Shown here piece by piece: positions 8,138-16,247 of a stretch of DNA of 64,000 nucleotides (within the stretch, counting starts at the first letter, position 1; every line of letters begins with the position of its first letter). The translations under genes and the position numbers were made by a program. Origin of the DNA: Streptomyces antnestii. Its GTDB lineage: Bacteria > Actinomycetota > Actinomycetes > Streptomycetales > Streptomycetaceae. Where the stretch lies: assembly GCF_004005495.1 (NCBI RefSeq), contig NZ_RZYA01000015.1, positions 124,001-188,000 of the forward strand, read 5' to 3'. The notes below the pieces were generated by a model, which was not told the origin of the DNA, did no database searches, and was given only the letters and a program-made list of their open reading frames with translations.

Positions 8138-8566
8138 TCAGTCAGCCAGGGTTGTGTCTACACTCACTTTGTCAGCAGCACCAGTACAAGCTCCGCACCC
8201 CGAACCGAGCTTGGTGACTTCAAGGTAATAGCTGTCGTACGGCAGATTGGACTGGGTCGCTGTGCTCGTGTACCCAGCCCCGTTGAAGCAGTTGGTGAGC
8301 GTCGACGTGTCTATTTTCGTGTCCGTGCCAAAGTCGATCTGCTGCCACAGCGCTACATTGACGCTGTTCGAAGTTCCCGCCTGGTCACAGCCAGTGAAGT
8401 GAAACTCGTTGTACTGCTCATCGACCCACTGCTGAGAAGTGGTCCCCTGGACCAGGCTGAAAGGAGACTTGCTCCAGTTCGCCCAAGCTCCCGTAGCGGT
8501 GGCGATCGTGAGTGCGGCGGCAGTCCCCGCGACGACACAGAAGTTACGCAAACGTCTTCCCGACAA
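8138..8566 (-). CDS. Secreted cysteine-containing protein, unknown function
   Basis: A 142-residue product with a Sec signal peptide (basic SGRRLRN, hydrophobic core VVAGTAAALTIATA, cleavage near GAWA-NW). The mature part of about 110 residues is Ser/Thr/Asn-rich, has four cysteines (TGCDQ, TNCFN, GCGACTG) and no recognised domain. The TTG at 8566 follows AAGGGGGG with good spacing; longer in-frame starts lack an RBS and would bury the signal peptide. It is the first gene of a leftward cassette with two membrane proteins and an ABC ATPase. It could be a bacteriocin-like toxin, a sensed ligand or a surface protein, and nothing in the sequence decides between these. G+C is about 58% in one line counted. 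Confidence 0.75.
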   Translation of the reverse strand: MSGRRLRNFCVVAGTAAALTIATATGAWANWSKSPFSLVQGTTSQQWVDEQYNEFHFTGCDQAGTSNSVNVALWQQIDFGTDTKIDTSTLTNCFNGAGYTSTATQSNLPYDSYYLEVTKLGSGCGACTGAADKVSVDTTLAD

Positions 8567-8764
8567 AGGGAAACCCCCCTTGTCCTTCCGGTTGTCGAGG
8601 CCCCCCCTCGAACTGAAGACCGAAAGGCTGGGGGACTGTATCAGCCCCTCCAGCGGCCATCGCTCACCTCTGGAGTTGTCACCGAACAACCTCGGCGGGA
8701 CGAAACGCTCTTCAAGGAGGACGGCCCCGGCAGGGAAGTGTTCGGCCGGGGTGAACTTACGGGC

Positions 8765-8965
8765 TCAGGCCAGGTAGTTGATGAAGTGCTGCCAGATCTC
8801 GGGGGTGAGGAGGAGGGCCGGGCCTGTGGGGTTCTTCGAGTCACGGACACCTATTCCGGTGGGAGTCTCGGCGACTTCTACGCAGTTCTGGCCGGGGTCG
8901 CTGCACGTCGACTTGAGCCACGCGTGCTCAGGAGCGACATCGGCGGAGGTGCGGTGGGTGGGCAT
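8765..8965 (-). CDS. DUF397 small protein
   Basis: A 66-residue protein of the DUF397 family, very abundant in Streptomyces. Typical features are AWLKSTCSD near the N-terminus, CVEVAE, GIGVRDSKNP and the C-terminal WQHFINYLA. DUF397 genes usually sit directly downstream of an XRE/DUF5753 regulator gene and divergent from an RsbW-like ATPase gene, forming small regulatory modules related to the whiJ and abaA loci. Here only seven bases separate it from a truncated DUF5753 fragment, so the protein may persist without its partner. ATG at 8965. Confidence 0.85.
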   Translation of the reverse strand: MPTHRTSADVAPEHAWLKSTCSDPGQNCVEVAETPTGIGVRDSKNPTGPALLLTPEIWQHFINYLA

Positions 8966-8972
8966 AGTTGGC

Positions 8973-9203
8973 CTACAGCTCTCGTTCTAGTCGGCGCGGA
9001 AGGTCCGGAGTGTCCTCGGGTGGCAGCGCCGACGCGACCATGGCGTCGAACCGCCGCTGAAAACGGTCCACTTCGCGCGGCTTGTCCGAGGTCGACACTG
9101 AGCCCCAGGCACTGTCGGCCTGTACGCGCTGCGGCAGGGCGTCGCCGAAGTCGAGGATGGCGAAATCGTTCGTGGAGCGGTAGCTGCGGCGGAACGGGAG
9201 CAC
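8973..9203 (-). pseudogene. C-terminal fragment of an XRE/DUF5753 regulator
   Basis: About 76 codons resembling the end of the DUF5753 ligand-like domain: SYRSTNDFAILDFGD, then a glycine-poor equivalent of the usual YLE segment, then RFQRRFDAMVASALPPEDTP, which matches the family FDxLRxxALSPEES ending. The helix-turn-helix and most of the DUF5753 domain are absent; upstream sequence instead encodes, on the other strand, the end of an ATPase. The fragment lies just upstream of a DUF397 gene, the expected partner. A deletion removing the 5' halves of two divergent genes explains this best. Confidence 0.65.
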
Positions 9204-9405
9204 GGACCCGTTGCCCGTCTTTCCGGTGACGGATCCGTGCCCGGAGGGCGAGCACGGCCGCGGCCTGACGGTCGTACGTCAACTCGCCCTGGAACTTGAC
9301 TGGTTCCTGCGCCCGGACCTCGGTAAGGCGGTCCGGGCGCGGATGGCGCCTCATGGGCGGCGGGAGGAACTCCGCGCGGTGCGGGGGCAGTTCACATGTT
9401 GACAT
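9190..9405 (+). pseudogene. C-terminal fragment of an RsbW-like (HATPase) regulator
   Basis: The plus strand encodes VTDPCPEGEHGRGLTVVRQL, then a lysine of a GKAV motif, matching the G-box end of anti-sigma-factor-type ATPases (compare ESGRGLxLVxxLA with later GKxVWA). No N-box or N-terminal half is present. The reading frame stops at about 9405. It faces away from the XRE fragment, which is the normal divergent arrangement of such modules with the middle deleted; the junction falls near 9190-9210. Confidence 0.6.
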
Positions 9406-9510
9406 TGCGCTGTCAGCCTGGACAGTTCATACGGGATGTCCCATCACGCTTCGCCAGCGAGGAGCTGTTCTTCACGCACTCGCCGCCCGAGAGTTGACGA
9501 AGGACACATC

Positions 9511-10113
9511 ATGACCACACCCTTCAACACCACCGAAGGGCTTTGGCTCCCCGCTGAGCGGTCGCGCCGCGGCGGGTTCTACCTCGGTTTGATCCTCGCG
9601 GCGATGCTCTGCCTGGTGCTCCTCGAAGGACTCATTCTCTTTGTGGTTGCCGTGCTGATCATGGGTGAAGACATGGGGCTCATGGGTGACGTGGGTGTCG
9701 CCGGCTATGTGGGACTACCGGTGATGGGGGGAGTAGTGAGTCTGCTGCTGCTCATCGCCATCACGTCGCGATATCCGGCCCTGCGCATCGATCCCATGGG
9801 CATGAGCAAGGTGTGGCGTGGGGGCACGGAGACCGTGCGGTGGGCTGGTATCGACCAGGTTCGGTTCAACAGCAGGCAGAGTCTGCTGCTGTTGGTGGTG
9901 AAGGAGGGGGCTCTCCCGGAGAAGCCGATCGCCGTTGGCGGGCCGAGAATAGTAATCCTCTACTCGCTCGGAAACTCCCTCTGGCGCCGGCGGAGGCCGC
10001 ATCACTCTGCCTTGATCGTTGACGCAGTCGAGCGGTTCGCCCCGGGAAAGTACACCGCCGAGCCCTGGAACCTGGGCAAGGGCGGCGCGAAGGGTACGGG
10101 CGCCTCGGCATAG
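9511..10113 (+). CDS. Membrane protein with PH-like domain
   Basis: A 200-residue protein with two N-terminal hydrophobic hairpin segments (about residues 20-50 and 65-88), then a soluble region beginning RYPALRIDPMGMSKVWRG with a tryptophan-containing RWAGIDQVRFN strand. The layout resembles bacterial PH-like (bPH) membrane proteins of actinomycetes, whose function is unknown. The ATG at 9511 has AAGGA at 9500-9504. It stands alone between the collapsed regulatory module and a hydrolase gene. The 106 bases upstream hold no other gene. Confidence 0.7.
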   Translation: MTTPFNTTEGLWLPAERSRRGGFYLGLILAAMLCLVLLEGLILFVVAVLIMGEDMGLMGDVGVAGYVGLPVMGGVVSLLLLIAITSRYPALRIDPMGMSKVWRGGTETVRWAGIDQVRFNSRQSLLLLVVKEGALPEKPIAVGGPRIVILYSLGNSLWRRRRPHHSALIVDAVERFAPGKYTAEPWNLGKGGAKGTGASA

Positions 10114-10198
10114 GGACTGGCGCCTTGCGCTGTTGTCGGAGGGCTTGTCTACCGTGGGGCACGGTCGAATCCTCGGCCACGACCCGGACGGAGCGCCC

Positions 10199-10762
10199 AT
10201 GACCACCCTGCCCGATCGCCCGCACACCGCCCTCCTCGTCATAGACGTGCAGATCGGAGTGGTGGCGACCGCCCACGACCGTGACCGTGTCCTGGCGAAC
10301 ATCGTGTCGCTGGTCGACCGGGCCAGGTCCCAGGAGGCGCCCGTGGTGTGGGTGCAGCACTCCGACGACGACGAACTGAAGCGGGGGAGCGAGGCCTGGG
10401 AGTACGTACCGGAGTTGGCGGAGCGGCGCGAGGGCGAGGCCGTGGTCCACAAGACGTACCGCGACTCCTTCGAGGACACGGACCTGGAGCGGCGGCTCGC
10501 GGAGCGCGGCGTCGGGCATCTCGTCGTGGCCGGGTCCGCGACCGACTTCTGCGTCCGGTCCACGATCCACGGCGCCCTGACCCGTGGCTACGACGTGACG
10601 CTGGTCTCCGACGCGCACACGACGGAGGACCTGAGCGAGTACGGGGCGCCGACCCCGGACAAGGTGATCGCCCATATGAATCTGTACTGGGCGGGGCAGC
10701 GCGCCCCGGGGCGGACGGCGGCGACGGTGACCACGGCGGATGTGGTCTTCGGACAGCGCTGA
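10199..10762 (+). CDS. Isochorismatase-family cysteine hydrolase
   Basis: Cytoplasmic hydrolase of 187 residues. The catalytic triad is visible: Asp in ALLVIDVQIGV (near residue 15), Lys in VVHKTYRDSFEDTDL and the nucleophilic Cys in GSATDFCVRSTIHGALTRGY. The family hydrolyses amide or related bonds (isochorismate, nicotinamide, ureidoacrylate, N-carbamoyl compounds), and the substrate here cannot be assigned. ATG 10199 lies at the start of the conserved domain with no longer plausible start. About 116 bp separate it from the downstream MerR gene, so it is probably monocistronic. Confidence 0.9.
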   Translation: MTTLPDRPHTALLVIDVQIGVVATAHDRDRVLANIVSLVDRARSQEAPVVWVQHSDDDELKRGSEAWEYVPELAERREGEAVVHKTYRDSFEDTDLERRLAERGVGHLVVAGSATDFCVRSTIHGALTRGYDVTLVSDAHTTEDLSEYGAPTPDKVIAHMNLYWAGQRAPGRTAATVTTADVVFGQR

Positions 10763-10843
10763 CACAGGTTCCTCCGGAGGTGATCGCCGGGTACTGCTCC
10801 TTCTGGCCCGGGGGAGGCGCAGGCCATTCCCAGCAGGGGCTGG

Positions 10844-10863
10844 CCTTGACGTCGGCGTCAAGG
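10844..10863. promoter_or_regulatory. MerR-type operator/promoter palindrome
   Basis: Dyad CCTTGACG-N4-CGTCAAGG directly upstream of the MerR gene (ATG 10879), with a possible -10-like TCTACC just after it. MerR proteins bind dyads inside their own promoters, so this is the likely autoregulatory site controlling the merR-trx pair. Confidence 0.6.
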
Positions 10864-10878
10864 TCTACCGTCGGGGAC

Positions 10879-11286
10879 ATGCGCATCGGAGAGCTGGCCG
10901 AGCGGGCCGGGACCACCACGCGGACGTTGAGGTACTACGAGTCGCGCGGGCTGCTGCCCGCGCGGCGGGGCGGGAACGGGTACCGGGAGTACGACGAGGC
11001 GGATCTGCGGGCACTGGAGCAGATTCGTACGCTGCAGGACTTCGGGTTCGAGCTTGAAGAGACTCGGCCCTTCGTGGAGTGTCTGCGTGCCGGGCATCCG
11101 GAGGGTGACTCCTGCCCCGCCTCGCTCGCCGTGTACCGGCGCAAGCTCGGCGAACTCGATGCGCTGATCGGCGAGTTGACCGCCGTGAGGGAGAGCGTCG
11201 GCGCGCAGTTGGAGCGTGCCGAGAAGGTCATGGACGCGCTGGCGGCCGAGGATCATCCGTCGCCGCGCTGCGAACTGGGAGGGTGA
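10879..11286 (+). CDS. MerR-family transcriptional regulator
   Basis: A 135-residue regulator. The N-terminal winged helix is canonical: MRIGELAERAGTTTRTLRYY followed by ESRGLLPARRGGNGYREY. The dimerisation helix follows, and the C-terminal region has two cysteines (VECLRAG and GDSCPAS) plus CELGG at the end. The cysteines and the thioredoxin gene one base downstream suggest a thiol, redox or electrophile signal. A dyad overlaps the promoter just upstream. Its closest group by eye is the redox/drug-responsive MerR proteins, with no assignment to SoxR because no CxxC-type iron-sulfur cluster motif is present. Confidence 0.9.
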   Translation: MRIGELAERAGTTTRTLRYYESRGLLPARRGGNGYREYDEADLRALEQIRTLQDFGFELEETRPFVECLRAGHPEGDSCPASLAVYRRKLGELDALIGELTAVRESVGAQLERAEKVMDALAAEDHPSPRCELGG

Positions 11287-11287
11287 A

Positions 11288-11614
11288 GTGGGTACGGATC
11301 TGAGGGGCGTCACGGATGCGGACTTCGACGGAGAGGTGCTGGGGGCCGGGCGGCCGGTCCTGGTGGAGTTCACCGCGGACTGGTGCGGGCCGTGCCGGCA
11401 GCTCGCGCCGGTGCTTCGCTCCATCGCGGACGAGGAGCGGGAGCGGCTCGACGTCGTGGTGATCGACGTGGACCGCAACCCGGAGACCGCGACGCGTTAC
11501 GGCGTCCTGTCCATGCCGACGCTCATGGTCTTCAAGGACGGCGAGCCGGTCTGGTCACGGGTCGGGGCACGCCCGAAGCGGCGGCTGCTTGAGGAATTGG
11601 CCGAGGTCATCTGA
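11288..11614 (+). CDS. trxA: Thioredoxin
   Basis: A 108-residue thioredoxin with the WCGPC active site in FTADWCGPCRQLAPVL and the conserved cis-proline in LSMPTLMVFKDGEP. It reduces protein disulfides in the cytoplasm using thioredoxin reductase. The GTG at 11288 starts one base after the MerR stop, within AGGGTGAAG, so the two are co-translated. Co-expression with a cysteine-containing MerR protein points to a small thiol-stress unit. This is one of several thioredoxins expected in the genome, so the gene number suffix is not certain. Confidence 0.92.
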   Translation: MGTDLRGVTDADFDGEVLGAGRPVLVEFTADWCGPCRQLAPVLRSIADEERERLDVVVIDVDRNPETATRYGVLSMPTLMVFKDGEPVWSRVGARPKRRLLEELAEVI

Positions 11615-11675
11615 CCGGAGCACAATGAATTGAGGGTGAAGAAAACCCGGGGTGCGTCGAGGCACTGCCAGGGGG

Positions 11676-11725
11676 TATATTCGGTGTTTCTGTGTGCCCA
11701 CAGAAAAGGCCCCTCACAGGGGGCC
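11676..11725. promoter_or_regulatory. helD leader with two tandem hairpins
   Basis: After a TATATT (11676-11681) that could be a -10 box come two inverted repeats: TTTCTGTG/CACAGAAA with a 4-base loop (11687-11706) and GGCCCC/GGGGCC (11708-11725). They could end the trx transcript or act as an attenuator in the helD leader. They do not resemble the rifamycin-associated element consensus as I know it. Confidence 0.45.
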
Positions 11726-11758
11726 GAATAACCACACCGTACCTGGCAGGGAGCCGCT

Positions 11759-14059
11759 TTGTCAACCCGTGAAGCGCGTGAAATCGCTGAATTGCAGAAA
11801 GAGCAGGAATTCATCGACCGGCTTTACGCGCGCGTGGATGTGCTCCGCGGTGACGCCGCGGAGTCGGTCACGGACGCCCTGATCCCGGTCGGCACCGGCC
11901 AGCAGGCGCGGCTCGAACGGGATCTCCTCGTCGTCGAGCGTTCCGGCCTGCTCGCCGCGCTGAACGCGGTCGACGGTTCGCTCTGCTTCGGACGTATCGA
12001 TCTCACCGAAAAGGCCGGCGGCGCGGTCCATCACATCGGGCGGATCGGAATTCGCGCGGACGACACCGCGCACACCCCGATTCTGATCGACTGGCGCGCA
12101 CCCGTCGCCCGGCCTTTCTATCTCGCCACCGGGCACACGCCCATGGACATCAGGCGGCGCCGCCACCTCACCACCGAGGGCCGCACCGTCACCGCGCTGC
12201 ACGACGAGATCCTCGACCTCGGCGACGAGGAACGCACCGGGTTCGAGGACCCGACCGGCGACGCCGTCCTGCTCGCCGCCCTGAACTCGGCCCGCACCGG
12301 CCGCATGGGCGACATCGTGCAGACCATCCAGGCCGAGCAGGACCGCATCATCCGCCACTCCCACCGGGGTGTTCTGGTGGTGGAGGGCGGGCCGGGTACG
12401 GGCAAGACCGCCGTCGCCCTGCACCGGGCCGCCTTCCTGCTGTACGAGCAGCGGGAACTCCTCGCCAAGCGCGCCGTCCTCATCGTCGGCCCCAACCCCG
12501 CCTTCCTCGGCTACATCGGCGAGGTCCTGCCCGCGCTCGGCGAGACCGGTGTGCTGCTCGCCTCGCTCGGCGAACTCTTCCCCGGCGTGCACGCCACCGC
12601 CGAGGACACCCCGCACGCCGCCGCCGTCAAGGGCGCCGAGACCATGGTGGACGCCCTCGCCCTCGCCGTCCGCGATCGGCAGCAACTCCCGGAACCCGGC
12701 GCGCCGTTGGTCATTCCGCACGACGACGGCGACCTGATCCTCGACTGGGAGATCGCCTACGAGGCCCGGCAGGGCGCCCGCGACACCTTGCTGCCGCACA
12801 ACCTCGCCCGGCCCCACTTCGCCTTCCGCATCATTGACGCGCTCACCGCGCAGCTCGCCGAGCGCATCGGCGCCGACCCCTACGGCGGGCCGAACTTCCT
12901 CGGGCCCGACGACCTCGCCCTGCTCGGCAAGGGCGTTGCCGCGAGTCATGAAGTGCACGCCGCCATCGAGGAGTTGTGGCCCCAGCTCACACCGGAAGCG
13001 TTCGTCGCCGACTTCCTCGCCGAGCCCGTGCACCTCGACGACGAGGACGCGAAGGCCGTCCGGCGTGAGGTGACGGGGCCCGGTGACTGGACACCCGCCG
13101 ACGTTCCGCTTCTCGACGAGGCCGCCGAGCTGCTCGGCGTCGACGACGCGGCCGAGCGGGCCGCCGCGGAGGCCGCCCGGCAGGAGCGGATCGCCTACGC
13201 GCAGGGTGTGCTGGACCTGTCGCGCGGCTCGGAGACGTACGAGTTCGAGGACGAGGACGAGTCCGAGGTGCTCGCCGCGCACGACATCGTCGACGCCGAC
13301 CGGGTCGCCGACTGGTACGAGGAAGAGGACCACCGCAGCGCCGCCGAGCGCGCGGCGGCCGACCGGACCTGGGCCTTCGGGCACATCATCGTCGACGAGG
13401 CGCAGGAGCTGTCGCCGATGGCGTGGCGGCTGCTCATGCGGCGCTCGCCCACGCGGTCCATGACGCTGGTCGGCGACCCGGCGCAGACCGCCGAGGAGGC
13501 CGGCGTCGGCTCTTGGGAGAAGATCCTCGCGCCCTACGTCGAGGACCGCTGGGAGCACACTCGGCTCGGCGTCAACTATCGGACTCCGTCCGAGATCATG
13601 GACGTGGCGGCAGTGGTGCTGCGGGATGGGCATCCCGGGTTCGAGCCGCCCTCGTCGGTTCGGTCCACGGGGGTTCGGCCGTGGGTGCGGGATGTCTCCG
13701 ACGGCTCCGACGGCTCCGACGGTGACGTGGTGGGTGCGGTGGCCGAGGAGGCTGTCGCCGCCACCCCTGAGGAGGGGCGGCTCGCCGTGATCGCGCCCCG
13801 CCGGCTGCACGGGGCGCTGGCCGCTCGGCTTCCGGGGGTGGTGGCCGGTGGTGAGCCTGATCTGACCAAACATCTGGTGCTGCTCGATCCTCGGCAGGCC
13901 AAGGGGCTCGAGTTCGACCGTGTCATCGTGGTCGAGCCGGGGGAATTTGGGGTCAGTGATTTGTATGTCGCGCTGACGCGGGCCACGCAGACGCTTGGCG
14001 TTGTGCATGGTGGGGAGCTGCCCGATTCGCTCCAGGGGGTGCTGGTCACGCAGGCCTGA
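11759..14059 (+). CDS. helD: HelD-like SF1 ATPase/helicase associated with RNA polymerase
   Basis: A 766-residue UvrD/Rep-like ATPase of the HelD family, which binds RNA polymerase, releases stalled complexes and, in some actinobacteria, protects against rifamycins. Walker A is GGPGTGKTAVALHRAAFLL (near residue 210); Walker B is HIIVDEAQELSPMAWRLL; LVGDPAQT, LGVNYRTPSEI and the C-terminal DLYVALTRATQ motif complete the SF1 set. The N-terminal segment of about 60 residues (REIAELQKEQEFIDRLYARV) is a coiled coil like the HelD arm that enters the polymerase secondary channel. The TTG at 11759 has AGGGAG upstream. The stop overlaps the convergent glgB stop by 14 bp. Two hairpins lie in its leader. 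Confidence 0.88.
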   Translation: MSTREAREIAELQKEQEFIDRLYARVDVLRGDAAESVTDALIPVGTGQQARLERDLLVVERSGLLAALNAVDGSLCFGRIDLTEKAGGAVHHIGRIGIRADDTAHTPILIDWRAPVARPFYLATGHTPMDIRRRRHLTTEGRTVTALHDEILDLGDEERTGFEDPTGDAVLLAALNSARTGRMGDIVQTIQAEQDRIIRHSHRGVLVVEGGPGTGKTAVALHRAAFLLYEQRELLAKRAVLIVGPNPAFLGYIGEVLPALGETGVLLASLGELFPGVHATAEDTPHAAAVKGAETMVDALALAVRDRQQLPEPGAPLVIPHDDGDLILDWEIAYEARQGARDTLLPHNLARPHFAFRIIDALTAQLAERIGADPYGGPNFLGPDDLALLGKGVAASHEVHAAIEELWPQLTPEAFVADFLAEPVHLDDEDAKAVRREVTGPGDWTPADVPLLDEAAELLGVDDAAERAAAEAARQERIAYAQGVLDLSRGSETYEFEDEDESEVLAAHDIVDADRVADWYEEEDHRSAAERAAADRTWAFGHIIVDEAQELSPMAWRLLMRRSPTRSMTLVGDPAQTAEEAGVGSWEKILAPYVEDRWEHTRLGVNYRTPSEIMDVAAVVLRDGHPGFEPPSSVRSTGVRPWVRDVSDGSDGSDGDVVGAVAEEAVAATPEEGRLAVIAPRRLHGALAARLPGVVAGGEPDLTKHLVLLDPRQAKGLEFDRVIVVEPGEFGVSDLYVALTRATQTLGVVHGGELPDSLQGVLVTQA

Positions 14060-16247
14060 GCCAGACCGTGGCCAGCGGGGGGAGCTTGAGGCGGATGCTT
14101 GCCGGGTGGCCGTGTGCGGCGTGCGGTTCTGGTTTGACCGGGTCCGGGTTCGTGACGCCGCTGCCGCCGTAGCGGGCGTCGTCGGTGTTGAGGACTTCGT
14201 GCCAGGCCGGGATGTCGTCGGGGGCGCCCAGGCGGTAGCCGTCCCGGACCACCGGTGAGAAGTTCGAGACGGCCAGGAGTGGTGTGCCGTCCGCTGCGCG
14301 GCGCAGGAACGCGAAGACGTTGTCCTGCGCCGCGTCTCCCACGATCCACTCGAAGCCCGTCGGGTCCGTGTCCCGCTGCCAGAGGGCGGGTGTGGTTCGG
14401 TAGGTCTTGTTCAGGGCGCGGGTCAGGTCCCGTACGCCTCGGTGGTCGGGTTCGGCCGGGTAGGACGGGTCCAGCAGCCACCAGTCCGGGCCGTGCGCCT
14501 CCGACCACTCCGCCCCCTGCGCGAACTCCTGTCCCATGAAGAGGAGTTGCTTGCCCGGGTGGGACCACATGAAGCCCAGGTAGGCGCGGTGCGTGGCGCG
14601 TTGCTGCCACCAGTCGCCCGGCATCTTGGACACCAGGGAACGCTTGCCGTGCACCACCTCGTCGTGCGAAATCGGCAGGACGTAGTTCTCGCTGTACGCG
14701 TACACCATCGAGAACGTCATCTCGTCGTGGTGGTGCGCTCGGTGGATGGGGTCGTGGGACGCGTAGTCGAGCGAGTCGTGCATCCAGCCCATGTTCCACT
14801 TCAGGCCGAAGCCTAGGCCGCCGAAGCCTGTTGGGCCCTTGTGGTGGGTTGCGCGGGTAACTCCGTCCCAGGCTGTTGATTCCTCCGCGATGGTTACTAC
14901 GCCGGGGCACCGGCGGTACAGCGTCGCGTTCATCTCCTGGAGGAACTCCACCGCGTCCAGGTTCTCCCTGCCGCCGTATTCGTTCGGGGTCCAGTCCCCG
15001 TTCTCGCGCGAGTAGTCCAGGTAGAGCATTGACGCGACCGCGTCCACGCGCAGGCCGTCTATGTGGAACTCCTCGCACCAGTACACGGCGTTGGCCACCA
15101 GGAAGTTACGGACCTCCTTGCGGCCGTAGTCGAACTCCAGGGTTCCCCAGTCCGGGTGCGCCGCCCGCGACGGGTCCTCGTGCTCGTAGAGTGTCCGGCC
15201 GTCGAACTCCGCCAGCGCCCAGTCGTCGCGAGGGAAGTGGGCCGGGACCCAGTCCATGATCACGCCGATGCCGGCCTGGTGCAGGGCGTCCACCAAGTGG
15301 CGGAAGTCGTCGGGGGTGCCCAGGCGGGCCGTGGGCGCGTAGAAGCCTGTTACCTGGTAGCCCCATGAGCCGCCGAACGGGTGCTCCGCTATCGGCATCA
15401 GTTCTACGTGCGTGAAGCCCAGGTCGGATACGTAGGCCGGGAGTTGGGTCGCCAGTTGGAGGTAGGTCAGGCCCGGGCGCCAGGACGGGAGGTGGATCTC
15501 GTAGATCGAGAGCGGGGCCTCGTGGGGTGGGGGTGTGCAGGTGCCGCGGGTCGCCATCCAGTCGTTGTCGTGCCAGGTGTGGTGCGAGCTCTCCGTGATC
15601 GAGGCGTTGGCCGGTGGGGTTTCCGTGCGGCGGGCCAGGGGGTCGGCGCGCAGCGTCTTCGAGCCGTCCGGGCGGGTGATCTCGAACTTGTACAGCTCGC
15701 CTTCGGCTAGGTGCGGGATGAAGAGTTCCCAGACGCCCGATGCGCCGAGGGAGCGCATCGGGAAGCCCGTGCCGTCCCAGTGGTTGAAGTCGCCCACGAC
15801 GCGGACGCCCTGCGCGTTGGGGGCCCAGAGCGTGAAGCGGGTGCCCTGGATGTCCTGGTGCGTCATGGGGTGGGCGCCCAGGGCTTGCCAGAGTTCTTCG
15901 TGGCGGCCCTCTGTGATCAGGTGCAGGTCGAACTCCGACAGGGAGGGGAGCAGGGCGTAGGGGTCCGGGGTGATCAGCTCTGCGGTGTCGTAGGTGATGT
16001 GCAGGCGGTAGTCACGGGGGACCGGGGCGTTCACCAGGGCCGAGAAGAAGCCCTCGCCGTCGTTGTGCAGCGGGATTGTTTTGTTTTGTGTTGTGAGGGT
16101 GACCTTGCGGGCGTAGGGGCGTAGGGCCCGGAACGCTGTGCCGGTGGGGGTGGGGCGGGCGCCCAGGGTTGCGTGGGGGGCGTGGTGCGTGCCTGCCAGG
16201 AGGCGGGTGCGGTCCTCTGGAGGGACCGGGGAAGTGTGCTCTTTCAT
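14046..16247 (-). CDS. glgB: 1,4-alpha-glucan branching enzyme GlgB
   Basis: GH13 branching enzyme of 733 residues, acting in the cytoplasm to add alpha-1,6 branches to the glucan made by GlgE. An N-terminal CBM48-like region (FTLWAPNAQGVRVVGDFNHW) precedes the catalytic barrel. Catalytic residues are seen in HIDGLRVDAVASMLYLDY (Asp nucleophile), VTIAEESTAWDGV (Glu acid/base) and LPISHDEVVHGK (Asp). The ATG at 16247 overlaps the maltokinase stop by four bases. It is the last gene of glgE-treS-mak-glgB, so all four steps from trehalose to branched glucan are co-expressed. It is convergent with helD. Confidence 0.95.
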   Translation of the reverse strand: MKEHTSPVPPEDRTRLLAGTHHAPHATLGARPTPTGTAFRALRPYARKVTLTTQNKTIPLHNDGEGFFSALVNAPVPRDYRLHITYDTAELITPDPYALLPSLSEFDLHLITEGRHEELWQALGAHPMTHQDIQGTRFTLWAPNAQGVRVVGDFNHWDGTGFPMRSLGASGVWELFIPHLAEGELYKFEITRPDGSKTLRADPLARRTETPPANASITESSHHTWHDNDWMATRGTCTPPPHEAPLSIYEIHLPSWRPGLTYLQLATQLPAYVSDLGFTHVELMPIAEHPFGGSWGYQVTGFYAPTARLGTPDDFRHLVDALHQAGIGVIMDWVPAHFPRDDWALAEFDGRTLYEHEDPSRAAHPDWGTLEFDYGRKEVRNFLVANAVYWCEEFHIDGLRVDAVASMLYLDYSRENGDWTPNEYGGRENLDAVEFLQEMNATLYRRCPGVVTIAEESTAWDGVTRATHHKGPTGFGGLGFGLKWNMGWMHDSLDYASHDPIHRAHHHDEMTFSMVYAYSENYVLPISHDEVVHGKRSLVSKMPGDWWQQRATHRAYLGFMWSHPGKQLLFMGQEFAQGAEWSEAHGPDWWLLDPSYPAEPDHRGVRDLTRALNKTYRTTPALWQRDTDPTGFEWIVGDAAQDNVFAFLRRAADGTPLLAVSNFSPVVRDGYRLGAPDDIPAWHEVLNTDDARYGGSGVTNPDPVKPEPHAAHGHPASIRLKLPPLATVWLRPA

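Noticed and set aside
8138..8566. Lactococcin 972-type bacteriocin
   Set aside because: Size and secretion fit, but cysteine content and sequence do not resemble that family; left as unknown.
11290..11590. Alternative thioredoxin start at about 11216
   Set aside because: It would overlap the MerR gene by 70 bases; the GTG one base after the MerR stop gives a normal-length thioredoxin.
11699..11758. Rifamycin-associated element upstream of helD
   Set aside because: The dyad GGCCCCTCACAGGGGGCC does not match the GGGGCTTGC/GCAAGCCCC pattern.
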